A stretch of DNA of 41,511 nt from Sperchopsis tessellata (GCA_033557685.1 JAWQRN010000073.1:1-41511); one strand, 5' to 3'. Counted from the first letter of the stretch, positions 18,862 through 30,299 are shown. The notes: generated from the letters alone by a model not told the origin. Made by a program: numbers and translations.

Positions 18862-21830
18862 TGATATCAATTCTCTCAGTTCACATACCACGAGAGGCAG
18901 GTTACACAACACTTCTCTGAGGCGTCGCCTGATGTGAACGTCCAGTAGCATATCTCCTCAAGACAATAAGGTACCCTGGGTTTAGTTCTTTTTATTCAGA
19001 GTAATTCATCTTGGTCGTTATCGTCCATTGCCATTATTAATGCTATCTGTTCCATAGACAAATTGTTTTCAAATAATATATCATTCATTTACAGAGATAA
19101 CGAAAGGTAGAGCAGTTAATTTTCAATCTCCTTTTTTATCCTTCTATCAGTTAATTGGAATTCTTCTATCTCTACTGTATGAGTACAGTCAGAGCAATCA
19201 AAATATAGACCATAGGTTGGGATGTTGTCAGGGTCAACCATCAAAAGAGAATCATCGCTCGTGAGTGTTTGGCTATATGAAAAGAGTAATTGAAAATGGA
19301 TATTATAAACTTTACCTCCACTCTCAAGTTCAACCATTTTTGACGTACTATGTTTTAAATGAGTAGCAATTGTTGGTATCATATTTATTAAAGCTTCTTT
19401 ATTTTTTGTAGCAGCATGTAATTAATCTATATTGAATTTTGCCTCCATACACTATTCCTGAGGACTTAATAAGATCTTTCTAAAGGTCTGTACTATTATT
19501 CAGGAGGATGTTTTTCTACCAATAATATTTCACAAAACCCTTCTAAATCTGGAGATGACTCTTTCTTTAACCTGGACTTAAGCTGGATCAGATTGTTTAG
19601 AGAGGATAGATAGGGTCTTGGATTAGCAATTTTCATTTCACGTCGTTGTACTTTCGCTTTAGTAGCAGACCCAGAGGTATGGACCAAATGGTCCATGGAC
19701 GTATCGAAAATCTTTAGAATGGTCTGTTAGTTGGTCTGAACATAAATTATGCTAGAATTTTGTTTCTGATCATTATCTAGAGAATCATAATTCTCTAACT
19801 TACATTGTTCCCATGGGATGGGATGTAATAATCTTAATAAATTCCTTTCCCAAGAATCAATTCTTATCATAATAGCAATTCTATATGAATAACTAGACTT
19901 CTTAATATAGCTATGGAGATAATCACGTAACTTCCCATTCTTTATTAAAACGTCACTAGGAATATCAAAGATCTCTTTAAATCTTGACTTGAGCTTCATA
20001 TCTACTGACAGTATCTCCTATCTTTCTCATGGAAGTCTCTACTAACTTTGACAATGGATTGTATATTAACTATAGCGAATAAGAAGTAATGTAGAAATTG
20101 TCCATAATTTTTGTCTCATTCCTTCGAATCCGCTGCCCTGATTTATATAATAAGACTCTCCTGGTTCAAGTAATCCGTTGTTAATTATTCTAGGAGGCTT
20201 GACTCTACAATCATTGATTACAAATGCATTTTGCATCCATAAATGAGAACCCTTGAATAATTTTTCCATCCCAAATAAGTCATCAATATCTCTGCAAATT
20301 AGATAATTCGACTTGTGCCTTAGTAGGATGTTCCATCTATGAAGATCTAAGTTTACTACTTCACCATCATGATTCTCCAGTACTTCAAGGATACTCCATA
20401 TCTTCTTCACTGTTATCTCTGAATCTGTCATTGTTTGATCTTTTATATAAGGAAAGATGAACTTCATATGTTAGACTCTGCCGCTGCTTGTTTACATGTT
20501 TGTTCGCAAAATAACCTCCCACCTCGTTTGAGTTCTCTTTCTTTCCTACATAGTATTGCTATGTTATTTTCCTTGTCAGAAGTGCCATTCTCAACTAACT
20601 CAATAGCCTCAACCACTTCTCCAGGATTGCCTTTTCGATATCCTACAAACACTTTGTATTCTAATCTTGGTTTAATCTGGTTACGTAGTATTGAAAATGC
20701 ACAAGGATCGAATTTTTGTGTCCATTTTGATAGTGGCAGAGAACAACTAGTATCTGATAACAGCTAGTATGTATCTATTAAGTAGTCGAAGTTAAACTCT
20801 TTGGTGAATTCAACACAATTCCAGTCAGTAATATTTAAACTCATTTGTTGTTCATCATTAGGCCATGAATTTGAATTCCTACACTTAAAGAGTATAGGAT
20901 CGGGCTTGTCTTTAAATATTATATTTGGTCATTTTTTATTTCTTTCAATAAACCCTTTTACTATACACTTTAGAAACATACACCTAAGGATGATTATTAT
21001 GTCATCGTCAATTTCGGTTCTTCTTGTCGCTAAGTACCCAACTTCGTCCATTCCGGATTGTACATCTACCAATGGATGTCGAAAGAACTTGCTTAGGGCA
21101 CTCAACTCTAATGACATCACGATGTTGTCCTCATTAGAACCTTTTTGATACCAAAGCTTGGAAACATTAAGTATTTTCCCCCCATATTTTTCTTTAATTG
21201 TAGAACTTATTGATATTAATAAACTAGTCAACCCTACATCATTATCTTTGTCGGCACAATAGCTGCCAATAACAAATGACTCCCATACTTTCAATAAATC
21301 ATAGACTTCTTCTCCCTTTTTAGAAAAAAAGGTATCAAAATAATCTATCATCTGAATTTCTCTTTTCTCAATAGATTTTGATTACTTGCGATAGATATGA
21401 CATAATTTCCAATAAAGAACCAATGTAAATTTTGTCTGAATTAAATCTTAAGCTGATAAAATGATTTACATTACATATTACATCTTTAATTTCTTCACTT
21501 TTTCTTTTTTCCAAGTATAGAGTATACAATCTTCCATCTCTGGATGCTTCTTCTGCAACCATCTCAGGCATTTTATGGTAAATTATCTGGGATGCAGAAG
21601 TAGAGTCATTTCTGTAAAGTAATTTTTGTTGTACATAATTTCTTATTGATGCTAAAAGGGAGTTTTGAAGCTGGACTTTAATCTCTTTAACATCTAAATT
21701 AGATTTATAATACCTTTTAACATAGTTTCTTACACAACGTAAAGGTGAAGAACACGAGTTATATAGTGATCTATTGATTTTTTCTATTGGGATGCTGAAT
21801 GAAGGGATTTCAAGTCAACTATGACTTTAG
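18862..21830 (-). pseudogene. Endogenous mononegavirus-like RNA polymerase (L), many frameshifts
   Basis: Remnant of the large L protein, which replicates and caps negative-strand RNA genomes. Pieces in order: an N-terminal part (21368-21800) with CSSPLRCVRNYVK and RLYTLYLEKRK; 20929-21351 with LSKFFRHPLVDVQSGMDEV; 20464-20652 with KERELKRGGRLF; 20066-20467 with motif A (NLDLHRWN, Asp41 and Trp45 of that piece), DDLFGMEKLF and motif B (GSGFEGMRQKLWT, residues 111-123). The motif C GDN that should follow within about 35 residues is not found; the sequence jumps at about 20050. Later pieces are 19727-19999, 19496-19696 (GSATKAK and PRPYLSS, capping-domain region), 19116-19382 (ATHLKHSTSKMVELESGG), and a Cys-rich tail to about 18862 shared with 11560-12070. 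The exact family is not assigned. Confidence 0.75.
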
Positions 21831-22540
21831 AGAGGTCTGGGTCAGAGGTGCTTAGTCTTGGAACCTCTGGTTCCCATTCAGCATTTGTGTATTATCATTC
21901 AAATCTACTGTTCCGTAGATTCGTGGTAAACTGGCTCCAGCCACTGTTGACAATAACTGACTTGGAGAGCCTTTATCATCGAAGGTTACTGAACCAACGA
22001 GCTTTGGCAATTTTCTGCCTACCTTAGCAAAAGAAGCTTTTTCGAGTAAGAAATTACTACACATTGACTCTATAGTGAAATCTGGTCTAATTACCACATC
22101 AGGGTTCACTAATATGGGATTTAGTTCATTTTCGAACTTTGTACCAGGAATTGAATTGAAGTTAAAATAATTTTGTCTTATATCAATGGGAGTATTTACA
22201 TCTGCTAATAAATTAACAATGCTTCTTTAATTCAAATTTGTAAAGGTAAATGGTGAAGTATTTTTAAGTATGGCGGGAACATAACGTTCATTGTCAAGTA
22301 AAAAACTTCCACAACAGTTAACTATTCCACTTACGGAAGTAAATTAAGTGGATTCATCAACACCAATTCAGAAATATCAATTAAAATGTCTCCAAAACTG
22401 ATGTGGACTGTACGCACTACACAATCATACTTTGCCGCTAACTGAAACAAACTAACTCTTAAAAATGAAAACACTGGTAAATCTATTTCCGGCATTTGAA
22501 AAAGAATTCTATCAATGCAGCTAAACAATGTTTAGTCGTA
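21831..22540 (-). pseudogene. Viral-like ORF region upstream of L, unidentified
   Basis: Two open pieces, 22331-22528 (MPEIDLPVFSFLRVSLFQL, VHISFGDILIDISELV) and 21852-22109 (VVIRPDFTIESMCSNFLLE, SPSQLLSTVAGASLPRIYG), are linked by a readable frame through 22110-22330 with one stop. Composition and order suggest one protein of about 230 residues or the N-terminus of L. In a mononegavirus this position would hold the phosphoprotein, matrix protein or the start of L. I cannot decide which. Confidence 0.4.
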
Positions 22541-22615
22541 CACCTCTTACACTAAAAGAGAGTCCTATGCTCTGAACCTGGGGTTCCGCATTTGCAGTCC
22601 TTAAGGCTTCTTAAA

Positions 22616-22814
22616 TTACTCTAGGTTTAAATTTTTAAACTCTTTGATTGTCTGTTGGTTTACGCGAGATCTCCACGCTTGACTTTTTTGATGATGCACA
22701 TCGGTACGTCCACCCAGTTGCGATCTACCTCTCTGAGGCTGGCTTCTCAGGGGCTGGTTCGTCCAGTGTTCTAAACCCTCCGCGGGCTCTGTCGCGCCCT
22801 CTTTTATCACTCAT
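22616..22814 (-). pseudogene. Basic Arg/Gly-rich ORF in viral insertion
   Basis: The start at 22814 gives MSDKRGRDRARGGFRTLDEP. A frameshift near 22730 leads to RGRSQLGGRTDVHHQKSQAW and ends at about 22616. The region is markedly more GC-rich than its surroundings. A strongly basic, disordered N-terminus would fit a viral phosphoprotein or RNA-binding accessory protein; that is inference from position only. The longer open frame up to 22985 is probably chance upstream of this ATG. Confidence 0.35.
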
Positions 22815-23115
22815 TATTTTAACTTCGGTAAGGATTGCTTGAAGAGAAGATACTGTGAAAAGTATACAATGTAAACTCGTATAATGTTTTTTTTTTTGTT
22901 TTACCATAGGATACATTGAGAACAAAATAAACAATAATTTTTGAGCAATATAAAAATAATTGAAATACAAAAATACTTGTTGCAATTGAAAAGAATTAAA
23001 CTAGAATTTTTCTAACAAGAAATGGTGTCCATTTCCATTCACACGGAAATTGTTTGGAGGCCCATAAGAATCGTGTGTTACGTTAACCATATCATACCAA
23101 GAATTGGTTCCCATT

Positions 23116-23750
23116 TTAATGACTCTGTTGTTTGCTTCCAACTCGTCCTCTAGGGTCTTCAGTGCTTGAAAACGCTGCTGTTAATTGGGATGTAGTCTTG
23201 TTGGTCACGGATGCAATAACTTTCTTATGAAGCTGATCGAAAAAGCTTTCTATAACCTGCTGGTCTCTGTCTCCTCTGTAATTTGGGTTCATGTGAGTTT
23301 GAGCCGATGTGCTGGGTAACAAACTCGTTCGATTTGCACTTGCAAGTTTGCTTACTCTTACATACTCGATCAGATCGAATCTCTACCCCACTTTGCTGGT
23401 GTGTGGTATATAGAATCTGTTTTGCGTTTCTTACCTCCTGAACCAGGTTGCATTGTTATTAATTTGTAGTAAAGTACTGATATCTTCCTTATTTGTTCCA
23501 AAAATATAATGAAAAACTACTTGAGCAGCTTCATTAGGTGTTAACAAGCCTTCCAATAACCATTTGCTTGACAAGTCATTTTATATATGTAGAAACCACC
23601 AGCTCCAGATACATTGAAGTCTCCAAGTTTCATATAGTTTAATTTATAAAACGTGATTCGCTCTTCACATCCTTAATGTACTTTTCAAATGAATCTTCCA
23701 CAAGCTGAATAATTTCCTTATCCATTTCTATGTATTCACTATTATACACC
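23116..23750 (-). pseudogene. Candidate viral nucleoprotein, downstream part
   Basis: Frameshifted pieces: MDKEIIQLVEDSFEKYI (about 23720-23670), KLGDFNVSGAGGFYIYKM, LTPNEAAQVVFHYIFGTNKE, KRKTDSIYHTPAKWGRDS, and the open piece 23116-23322 (SAQTHMNPNYRGDRDQQV, then a Gln/Thr/Ser-rich end). It sits upstream of the presumed L gene in sense orientation, where the nucleoprotein gene of a mononegavirus would lie. The upstream part of the same frame is found on the far side of the Tc1-like element (25470-25650). The assignment as nucleoprotein rests on position and general look, not on a recognised motif. Confidence 0.35.
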
Positions 23751-23875
23751 TAGTGCGTGCCTAAAGTATGGAATAAATTTAGTAAAACGAAATAAAATTT
23801 TGTTGGAAAAAATCCTTGAACAGGTCGATTTTATTTGATAAAAATACACATTTTTGCATGACAGTCGATTTTCAA
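23751..23875 (+). repeat. Left terminal inverted repeat of the Tc1-like element
   Basis: Reverse complement of 25359-25469 with small indels in the middle and an identical inner 53 bases. Confidence 0.9.
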
Positions 23876-24102
23876 GCATTAGTTGATTTAGAGTAATGAC
23901 GTCATCATTTTTTTTTAAATAGCAATCCCCAAATTATTTTCTTGATTTTGAGAGACCTTTTCATTGTCAAGCTGAAAGTATAAAAATGTTGCCATCTTAC
24001 ATAAGAAATTTTTCGAGTAAATGACAATTGAATGTTTATGTAATGTATTGTATATTTATTGTAAATTTTATTGTTAACACAAAATAAATAAAAACTCTAT
24101 GG

Positions 24103-25123
24103 CTAAGCAAATACAATTTTTAATAAAGTGTTCGAACTGCCATCCACCGACTTCCTAACAATACGCAAGCCTGTGTAGATATTCTTTTTGTATATTTTGA
24201 ATCATTTCCAGGTTAATTCGGTCATTTCATCTCAAATGCGATGTTCTATTTCAGCTAAATTTTGTGGTCTGGTGACGTAGACCTTGGACTTTAAATAACC
24301 CCATAAAAAGTAATCAAGTCTGGGGATCTTGCGGATCATTATAACGGTCCTCGCCTGCCAATCCACCTCCTCAGAAAGCAATTGTCCAGAAAATCTCGAA
24401 CAGGCTGCGCATAGTGCGAGAGTGTGCTGTCTTGCTGAAACCATATGGTATTATCTGGTAGGTCTGGATCATTGTCATTTTGCAAAAACTGGAAATATCT
24501 TGCTCCTGTGAGGGTTCCTTCAAAGAATAAAGGCCCTACTATTTTGTTATCAACTATTCCAGCCCACACATTTAATTTCTGCCGGTGTTGAGTATGTGTC
24601 GCCTCAACCATCCAATGAGGATTTACATGACTCCAATATCTGCAATTTTGATGATTCACTGTGCCATTGTGACAAATCGTTGCCTCATCCAAAAAAAGGA
24701 ATTGCCGGTGCATAGTTGATTTGCTTGGTACAAAACTGTAGTCGCCCGTCGGGGTTGACTTCGTTGAATTCCTGTTGAATTGTATAGGGATGATATTTTT
24801 CCTTCCTCATGATACGTAGCACTGTTGTTTGACTTACTTCATTGCCTAATGCAACCAGTCGGGACGTATTGTGAGGATTCTCTTCCATACTTAACAAAAT
24901 TTTTAGTTACAGATCTTCAATAACTTTTGGACGTCAAGGTTTTTGAATATCTTTAAGTTTCTCGAAATTTAGACTCAATCTTACTGACTGTAGATTGGCT
25001 GATAAGGCGATCTGGATATTTTGCATTAAACAAATTGCAAAGATCCTTCTGAGTTCTAGTCTTATTCCTGCATCCGATGAGAATTAAAATGTCAATCATG
25101 TGTGTAACATTTAAATGTGCCAT
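24103..25123 (-). pseudogene. Tc1-like DDE transposase, frameshifted
   Basis: Cuts and reinserts the element. The start is ATG 25123 (MAHLNVTHMIDILILIGCRN). The N-terminal helix-turn-helix region runs to about 24960. Then 24685-24897 reads MEENPHNTSRLVALGNEVSQ and HPYTIQQEFNEVNPDGRLQF. The catalytic core 24339-24713 has LFLDEATICHNG (first Asp at residue 9 of that piece), KLNVWAGI and IWFQQDSTLSHY (second Asp at 95; the family usually has QQDGAPPH). 24232-24444 has LDYFLWGYLKSKVY; the usual SPDLTPLDY is reduced to KIPRLDY. At least three frameshifts make it inactive. The architecture matches the common insect family with a DDE_3 core. Confidence 0.85.
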
Positions 25124-25358
25124 AATACTAGTGCAATAAGATTTCTGCACCGCTAATATGTTAAGAAGTCAGTGTAAAATTAACACTTTGTAATGACTTG
25201 TACCTACGTGATCTGTAAAAAACATCAGGCACTTGGAAAAACAAAATCTGATAACGTTTTTGCTAGCAAGAGAGTTTTTGCTTGCAAGAGAGTTTTTGCT
25301 TTATTTTACTTTCCTTACATTCAATTGTCATTTACATGAAAAATGTCTAATGTAAAGG

Positions 25359-25469
25359 TTGAAAATCGACTGTCATGCAAAAATGTGTATTTTTATCAAA
25401 TAAAATCGACCTTTTCAAAGATTTTATTTCGCTTTTACTAACTTTATACCATACTTTAGGCACTCACTG
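25359..25469 (-). repeat. Right terminal inverted repeat of the Tc1-like element
   Basis: Pairs with 23751-23875. Better preserved outer end, with the TA duplication at 25470-25471. Confidence 0.9.
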
Positions 25470-25650
25470 TATATTTGGTATATAGATTTCTTGGGTGTGA
25501 CCAGAAGCGGATCTGACATAATGTGGAGTGACATCGGGGTGTCGGCCCCCGACCCTGTCCATATATCGCCATTATGAGGTAACATCAGAAATAAATATGT
25601 ATGGTGTGCCCATACATGCACAAAAAACGTCAGATGTCTAACTTACTAAC
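25470..25650 (-). pseudogene. Candidate viral nucleoprotein, upstream part
   Basis: A minus-strand frame reading VWAHHTYLFLMLPHNGDIW and TPMSLHIMSDPLLVTPKKS runs up to the right end of the Tc1-like element. The open frame on the far side (23750 downward) starts in a compatible register, as expected if the element split one viral gene. No motif allows a firm family call. The 5' start of the gene was not found. Confidence 0.35.
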
Positions 25651-26264
25651 AAAAATACTTATCTGAAATTTAAAAGAAGCTTATACTATTTCAACATATG
25701 TTTTATAGGTTTCTTTTATTTGTTATTTCTCAAATACTGAATTTCTTAGTTGTGTCACTTTTCTCGCCGGTGTTCTATATGTATATTTGATAAAAATATG
25801 TGTTTATGATAGTTATGAAATCAATTTGCATATAAACATATATAATAGTCAATACATCCATAGATGTATAATAATAAATGCTTTTTGTGTATTTTAGTGA
25901 ATTATGATTCGTTATGAAAACAACATTCATGAAAGCTTAGTGTAGCTATATATTTTGGGGAAATAAAACAATTCAAGAATTAAAAAAAAATTATTGATCT
26001 GTAACAAACAAAATGAATATTAAATTGCTAACAACTTAAGAATAAACAAATTTTCAATTATCTTATTTTTAATCCAAAATCTGAAAAAGAAGTTTAAAAA
26101 TTGCAATAATTATTATTAAATTAGATTTTTTTACTTACATTAACAATTGGATCACACAAGAGGAGCCATACTTAGCTCCCTCTTGATATTTGACCTAAAT
26201 ATATTACCTCCTCCTCCGGGTAGCCATATATGACCACTGGGCAGAGAAAAACAATTTAAATCTT

Positions 26265-26295
<31 letters not shown>

Positions 26296-26653
26296 TTTCA
26301 TTTATATATCGTTTTTCAACATGTTTGCTGAAAAGATCTTGTACTATATAAGTCACATCATCATCATTGGCTAATTCCTTAATTGTCAACTTTGTTCAAA
26401 CCTGTATTTCAGTCTGCAAAAGTGGAAAGCTGTCTGACCACAACAACAAAATCATTCACTGGATAAGTGTACTAACACATGACTTATTTGTTTGTATGAT
26501 AATTCTCCAAATTTATTTCTTACCATAAAATGTTCAATCATTGCAACTACCACATCTCGTCTCACCGAATTCATTGTAACAACTAGACTAATACATTCTT
26601 TCTATCTTCTAGAGGAGGGTAAACAGAAAGATATGCACGTATATTACGATTTA
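25651..26653. other. AT-rich, no recognisable gene; (TA)n
   Basis: Noncoding-looking sequence with a TA run at about 26267-26292. Nothing else identified. Confidence 0.6.
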
Positions 26654-27110
26654 TTAATCCCTACTAGTTAATGCATAATGAAATAATGATATTACATTAT
26701 CGTAACTACATATGCTTAAATTTGTTTTATGGTATGCACAATTATGAAATACTTTGTCGAATTTTGAAGTATCTTCCATATCATCAATGATTACGATGTC
26801 ACAGCTAACGATTTTCTTTAAGAAGTTTTTCTTTTGATGACTCTTCACGCAAAACCACTTAACAGGGAAATTTTCTTAGAATATTACCAATTTCAACGGC
26901 ATATATGTAATCATCGTTGAATTTTATGCAGTGCTAATAATTTTCTACCCATGTAACTTCTCGTTTCTGCGCTGTAGATAATTTCTGAAATTTAATTGGT
27001 GATTTAACACATTGAAAGCTAATACACGCTTTGTTTTGCCAAGAGGTTGCATGAGCTAAATACAACTCCAATCTTGGACTAGATTCTATGTTCTGTGAAT
27101 TATATACACT
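26654..27110 (-). pseudogene. WLE/YVKG/CALxNV family, copy 2
   Basis: Upstream part: SSPRLELYLAHATSWQNKAC, SPIKFQKLSTAQKREVTWVE, IKFNDDYIYAVEIGNIL. After a frameshift the open piece 26654-26848 reads KKNFLKKIVSCDIVIIDDME and CAYHKTNLSICSYDNVISL. It aligns with copy 1 (17755-18110) from the W(L/V)EN word to the C..H...C..xNV end, and shares the SP(I/F)K segment with copy 3. The function is unknown. The extra upstream 50 residues seen here and in copy 3 suggest a longer original protein. Confidence 0.5.
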
Positions 27111-27790
27111 TTACTTACCATGTATTGTATAATTAGGCACATTCTGCATGGCCTCCCGGACAAATTATTGTCTTGGAATTTAGACACATTTTTAGCTAAA
27201 ATTAACTTTAATTTTCAGAGAAAATATTGAAAATATACCAATATTTTTAACATTTTTATAAAACAAAGCATACGTACATAATACATATTTTGAAATGAAA
27301 CTAAATTTATATAACACAAACGTATATAGGACAACATGATGAGATGTTTCTTACCAAATGAAACTTTCAAATAAATAAAAGGGTTACTCTTAACTTATGA
27401 ACAAAACAAACCTTAATTCTAAAATACAATAAAATTTACTTTGAACAGAAACATAAAATAAATCTAACAAAAATATTATGTTAAAAATTCTCTAGGATTT
27501 AATATTCACACAGGTAGCAAGAATGTGATATTGATTAGTAATAAAAAAGGATAATCTGTTTTTGGATTGTTTGATATACAGATGTTAAGCTGCTACATAA
27601 TCTCAACTAAGAGGCTCGATTGCTAGTTGACCTGCCTATTATAGTAGATCATTCTTGAAAAGCCAAGTTTCGACATGTATGATTTTCCCTCATCCATAAA
27701 ATGAAATAATATTATTTCTAATAGTTTTTTATTGATCAATACAATTTACATAATTATAAAACTTTATAACTAGAAGTGCTACATTTAATA
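27111..27790. other. AT-rich, no recognisable gene
   Basis: Spacer between copies 2 and 3 of the WLE/YVKG family. Nothing identified. Confidence 0.5.
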
Positions 27791-27799
27791 AAGTGGTTT

Positions 27800-28360
27800 A
27801 GATAGTTGTGCTCTGTGAGTTCGAATTTTAGACTAACAATGTAGTATTTTCTCCAAAAATCTTTTTTTCTGATTTCCTTTCACGTACATGATATCACACT
27901 GATATTTTCTGAGAATATTTTCAATGTTTCATACATCGATATATCCATCGCTGTATCATATGTAGTGGTGGTTGTTGTTGTCTAACCAAATTACCTCTTG
28001 TCTTTCAGATGGTGACAGGTACATAATTTAAAAGGTGATTTGAAACGGTAGTTGAAAAACATTTTACCACCAGTTGTAATGGTCAGTTCTTTCGGAATAA
28101 ACTTTTCATTAAGAAAACATTCTGCATACCTGACTTATTACATATCCATGTAGTAGGCAGCAGTCGGTGCCGCCCCCAACGGCGTAATTAACCCGGACTT
28201 ATTCAACCCAACGACTTGTGACGCTACTAATGGTACTAGAATCGGAGAACTTGAATTCTTCTTTAATAACAATATCAACTTTACCTTGCTGTACAGCTGA
28301 ATACGAACACGGCTTTAGCTTAATAAATAATATCATAACTGCGTCTTTACTTATTTAAAA
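27800..28360 (-). pseudogene. WLE/YVKG family, copy 3, with an upstream ORF
   Basis: The downstream part reads LSPSERQEVIWLDNNNHHYI, YSDGYIDV and IENILRKYQCDIMYVKGNQK with KRFLEKIL, a good match to copies 1 and 2 and the best preserved YVKG word. Before it comes YAECFLNEKFIPKELTITTG, GKMFFNYRFKSPFKL. Further upstream (28150-28350) two alternative frames look coding: one ends VVGLNKSGLITPLGAAPTAA and a stop, the other reads KLKPCSYSAVQQGKVDIVIK. Stops and frameshifts break all parts. The CALxNV end is not found here. Confidence 0.5.
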
Positions 28361-28425
28361 TAAATCCAATTTAATGCTAACAGGTCACAAAATGTGCAGT
28401 TTTAACTAAAAAAGTATGTACGATC

Positions 28426-28668
28426 ATGTTTGATAATCAAAAAAGTGTTTGCAAAAAACCTGTTCAGATTCTTCTTGCCCTTTTGTACATTCTAATTGAA
28501 CTTATCCCCCTTTCCAAAGTTTCAGTTTTTTACACATATACCCTAAGCTTTTTAAGACTTATGTATAATATACCATTTGCTGATTTTACTACTACAGTAC
28601 TGGTAATAGCACAGCTAAAGTATCGTAATTATGACTTACGTAAATTACATAATTGCTTTATTTTATAA
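28426..28668 (+). CDS. Possible insect gustatory-receptor exon
   Basis: An 80-codon plus-strand ORF with a hydrophobic helix (ILLALLYILIELIPLSKVSV) and a downstream part (FTTTVLVIAQLKYRNYDLRK) resembling the P..I....QF....L..R+..+N pattern of insect gustatory receptors (7tm_7). No TYxhhhhQF signature or other exons were found nearby. It could equally be a chance AT-rich ORF. Confidence 0.2.
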   Translation: MFDNQKSVCKKPVQILLALLYILIELIPLSKVSVFYTYTLSFLRLMYNIPFADFTTTVLVIAQLKYRNYDLRKLHNCFIL

Positions 28669-29780
28669 ATACATTTTTTAAGACTTTGTGATGCAGTCTG
28701 GGCCTAACGCCTTTTTTAAAGAAGTAGTTTTGATTTGCTTTGTTTGTGGCTGTCCTAGTGGAAGTTATATAAAAATTATGTTTGTAAAATGTTTCCACTT
28801 CTAGAAAACTTTCCTACTTCCATAATAATTTCCTGATGTCTTTTTAGTAGATGATTTTCAGTGGTTCTAGACAAATTCAATTTTATTTTTAATTAATCTA
28901 TCTGTGTTTATAGTACAGTATGTAAATAACTCAATATTTATTTTTTTCTTTTCTTGTCAAAAATATTGAATAAGGTTTTTAAGCAAGAAGATTTTCGTAC
29001 AGACAAAGAAATAATTTGTTGAAACTGAAAGAGAGCTCAAGTTTACAGGGAAAACACACAGAGATAATATATAACAATAAGATTATATGTTGATTGCGGG
29101 TAGAATAAGTAGACTTTTATTATAAAGTGTAAAGGTATAATCCTTACAGACATTTATAAAATAGAGTAAGAATGTAAACAAGACGTTTTTGTGAGTTAAA
29201 ACAGATATAATTGAAGGGAACAGATATGTAACTAATGAATATACTCATAATATGTGCGAAGTAGATATTTATGTTTCAGCTCAGAGATACCTTTACATAC
29301 CAGCAAAGAAACAGTGATGGCAGATTTTAGTTTTGGATTAAGGCGAACAATCGAAGGAAAAATCATAGCTAGTGAAACCTAATTTCCTTCTCTTAGGTAA
29401 TTAGCTTACTAAGCCCTTGTACTGGTGAATATATTTCAACAGCTAGCTCAAGTGATGCGGAGGCTGGGTCGTGTTTACCCAAAGTTATTATCCAAGATTG
29501 AACACAAAAGCACACCTACCTTATGTATAAAAAATAATATATAGCCCTTGGGAGCAGTTGACACTTATTGCTTTGTCTTAGTCGTTCTTCACTATCATTA
29601 TTTAGAATTGTATCCGAAATTATGTAGAAGCTCTTTAAATTTTAATTCTTAATTGGAGCATATTATAAACATTTCACTTTTTAAACAAGAGCAAAGCAGC
29701 TCAGGAAACCTTCCACAAATGCTACCATTACATCAACATACAATAACAATTATATTAGTAATCCCCGTTAAATCTTGCAG

Positions 29781-29831
<51 letters not shown>

Positions 29832-30299
29832 CCATGGTTCTTGAGGTTTGATGGACGAATAAATTAAATTAAAATTATTAGCTTTTACTTTTCGAGGTTA
29901 TTGTCCTCTTTTTCAAAAAATATAAATAGGTTCAAATTATCAATTAATTCAATCCTTGAAATTCATAAAATTAAAATGTCACAGAAGGTCACAGGAATTT
30001 CTATTTAATAAAATTATAACCATTCCCACACTTGGATGTTAGTTTTTAATTTTTTAAATTGTGATTTGATTTTTACATCTGGTTTCCTCTTCATATCAGG
30101 GTACACTGATACACACACACATACACACACACACACACAAATTGTAATGTCTGTTTAGTGGCTTTATGTTGTTTGGAGTCATTGTTAATTTTTTTATGGA
30201 ATAACATATACATCCAGGGATTTTCTTCTCTTTTTTATGGTTTTTGGAGTTTTCAATTATATTGAATTTTTTATTGGTTTCAAGACAGGTTTGTTTTTA
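28669..30299. other. No recognisable gene; microsatellites
   Basis: AT-rich. Contains (TA)n at 29783-29829 and (CA)n at about 30110-30139. ORF 29653-29844 is partly a translation of the TA run and is not considered real. Confidence 0.7.

Larger units (their letters stand above)
23751..25469 (-). mobile_element. Tc1-like DNA transposon with terminal inverted repeats
   Basis: A 1719-bp element. The right end (25469) reads inward CAGTGAGTGCCTAAAGTATGG and is flanked by TA (25470-25471). The left end (23751) reads TAGTGCGTGCCTAAAGTATGG, with the outer TA changed to CC. The inverted ends are about 111-125 bp; the inner 53 bases (ending in ...cagtcgattttcaa) are identical in both. TA target duplication, length and transposase all fit the IS630/Tc1/mariner superfamily. 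It is inserted in a viral-like frame that resumes on both sides. Confidence 0.9.

Noticed and set aside
22725..22985. Longer minus-strand ORF reading into the basic Arg/Gly gene
   Set aside because: The first 57 codons are Tyr/Phe/Leu-rich and cross a poly-T tract; the likely start is the ATG at 22814.
29653..29844. Plus-strand 63-codon ORF
   Set aside because: Its end is a translated TA microsatellite (IYIYIY).
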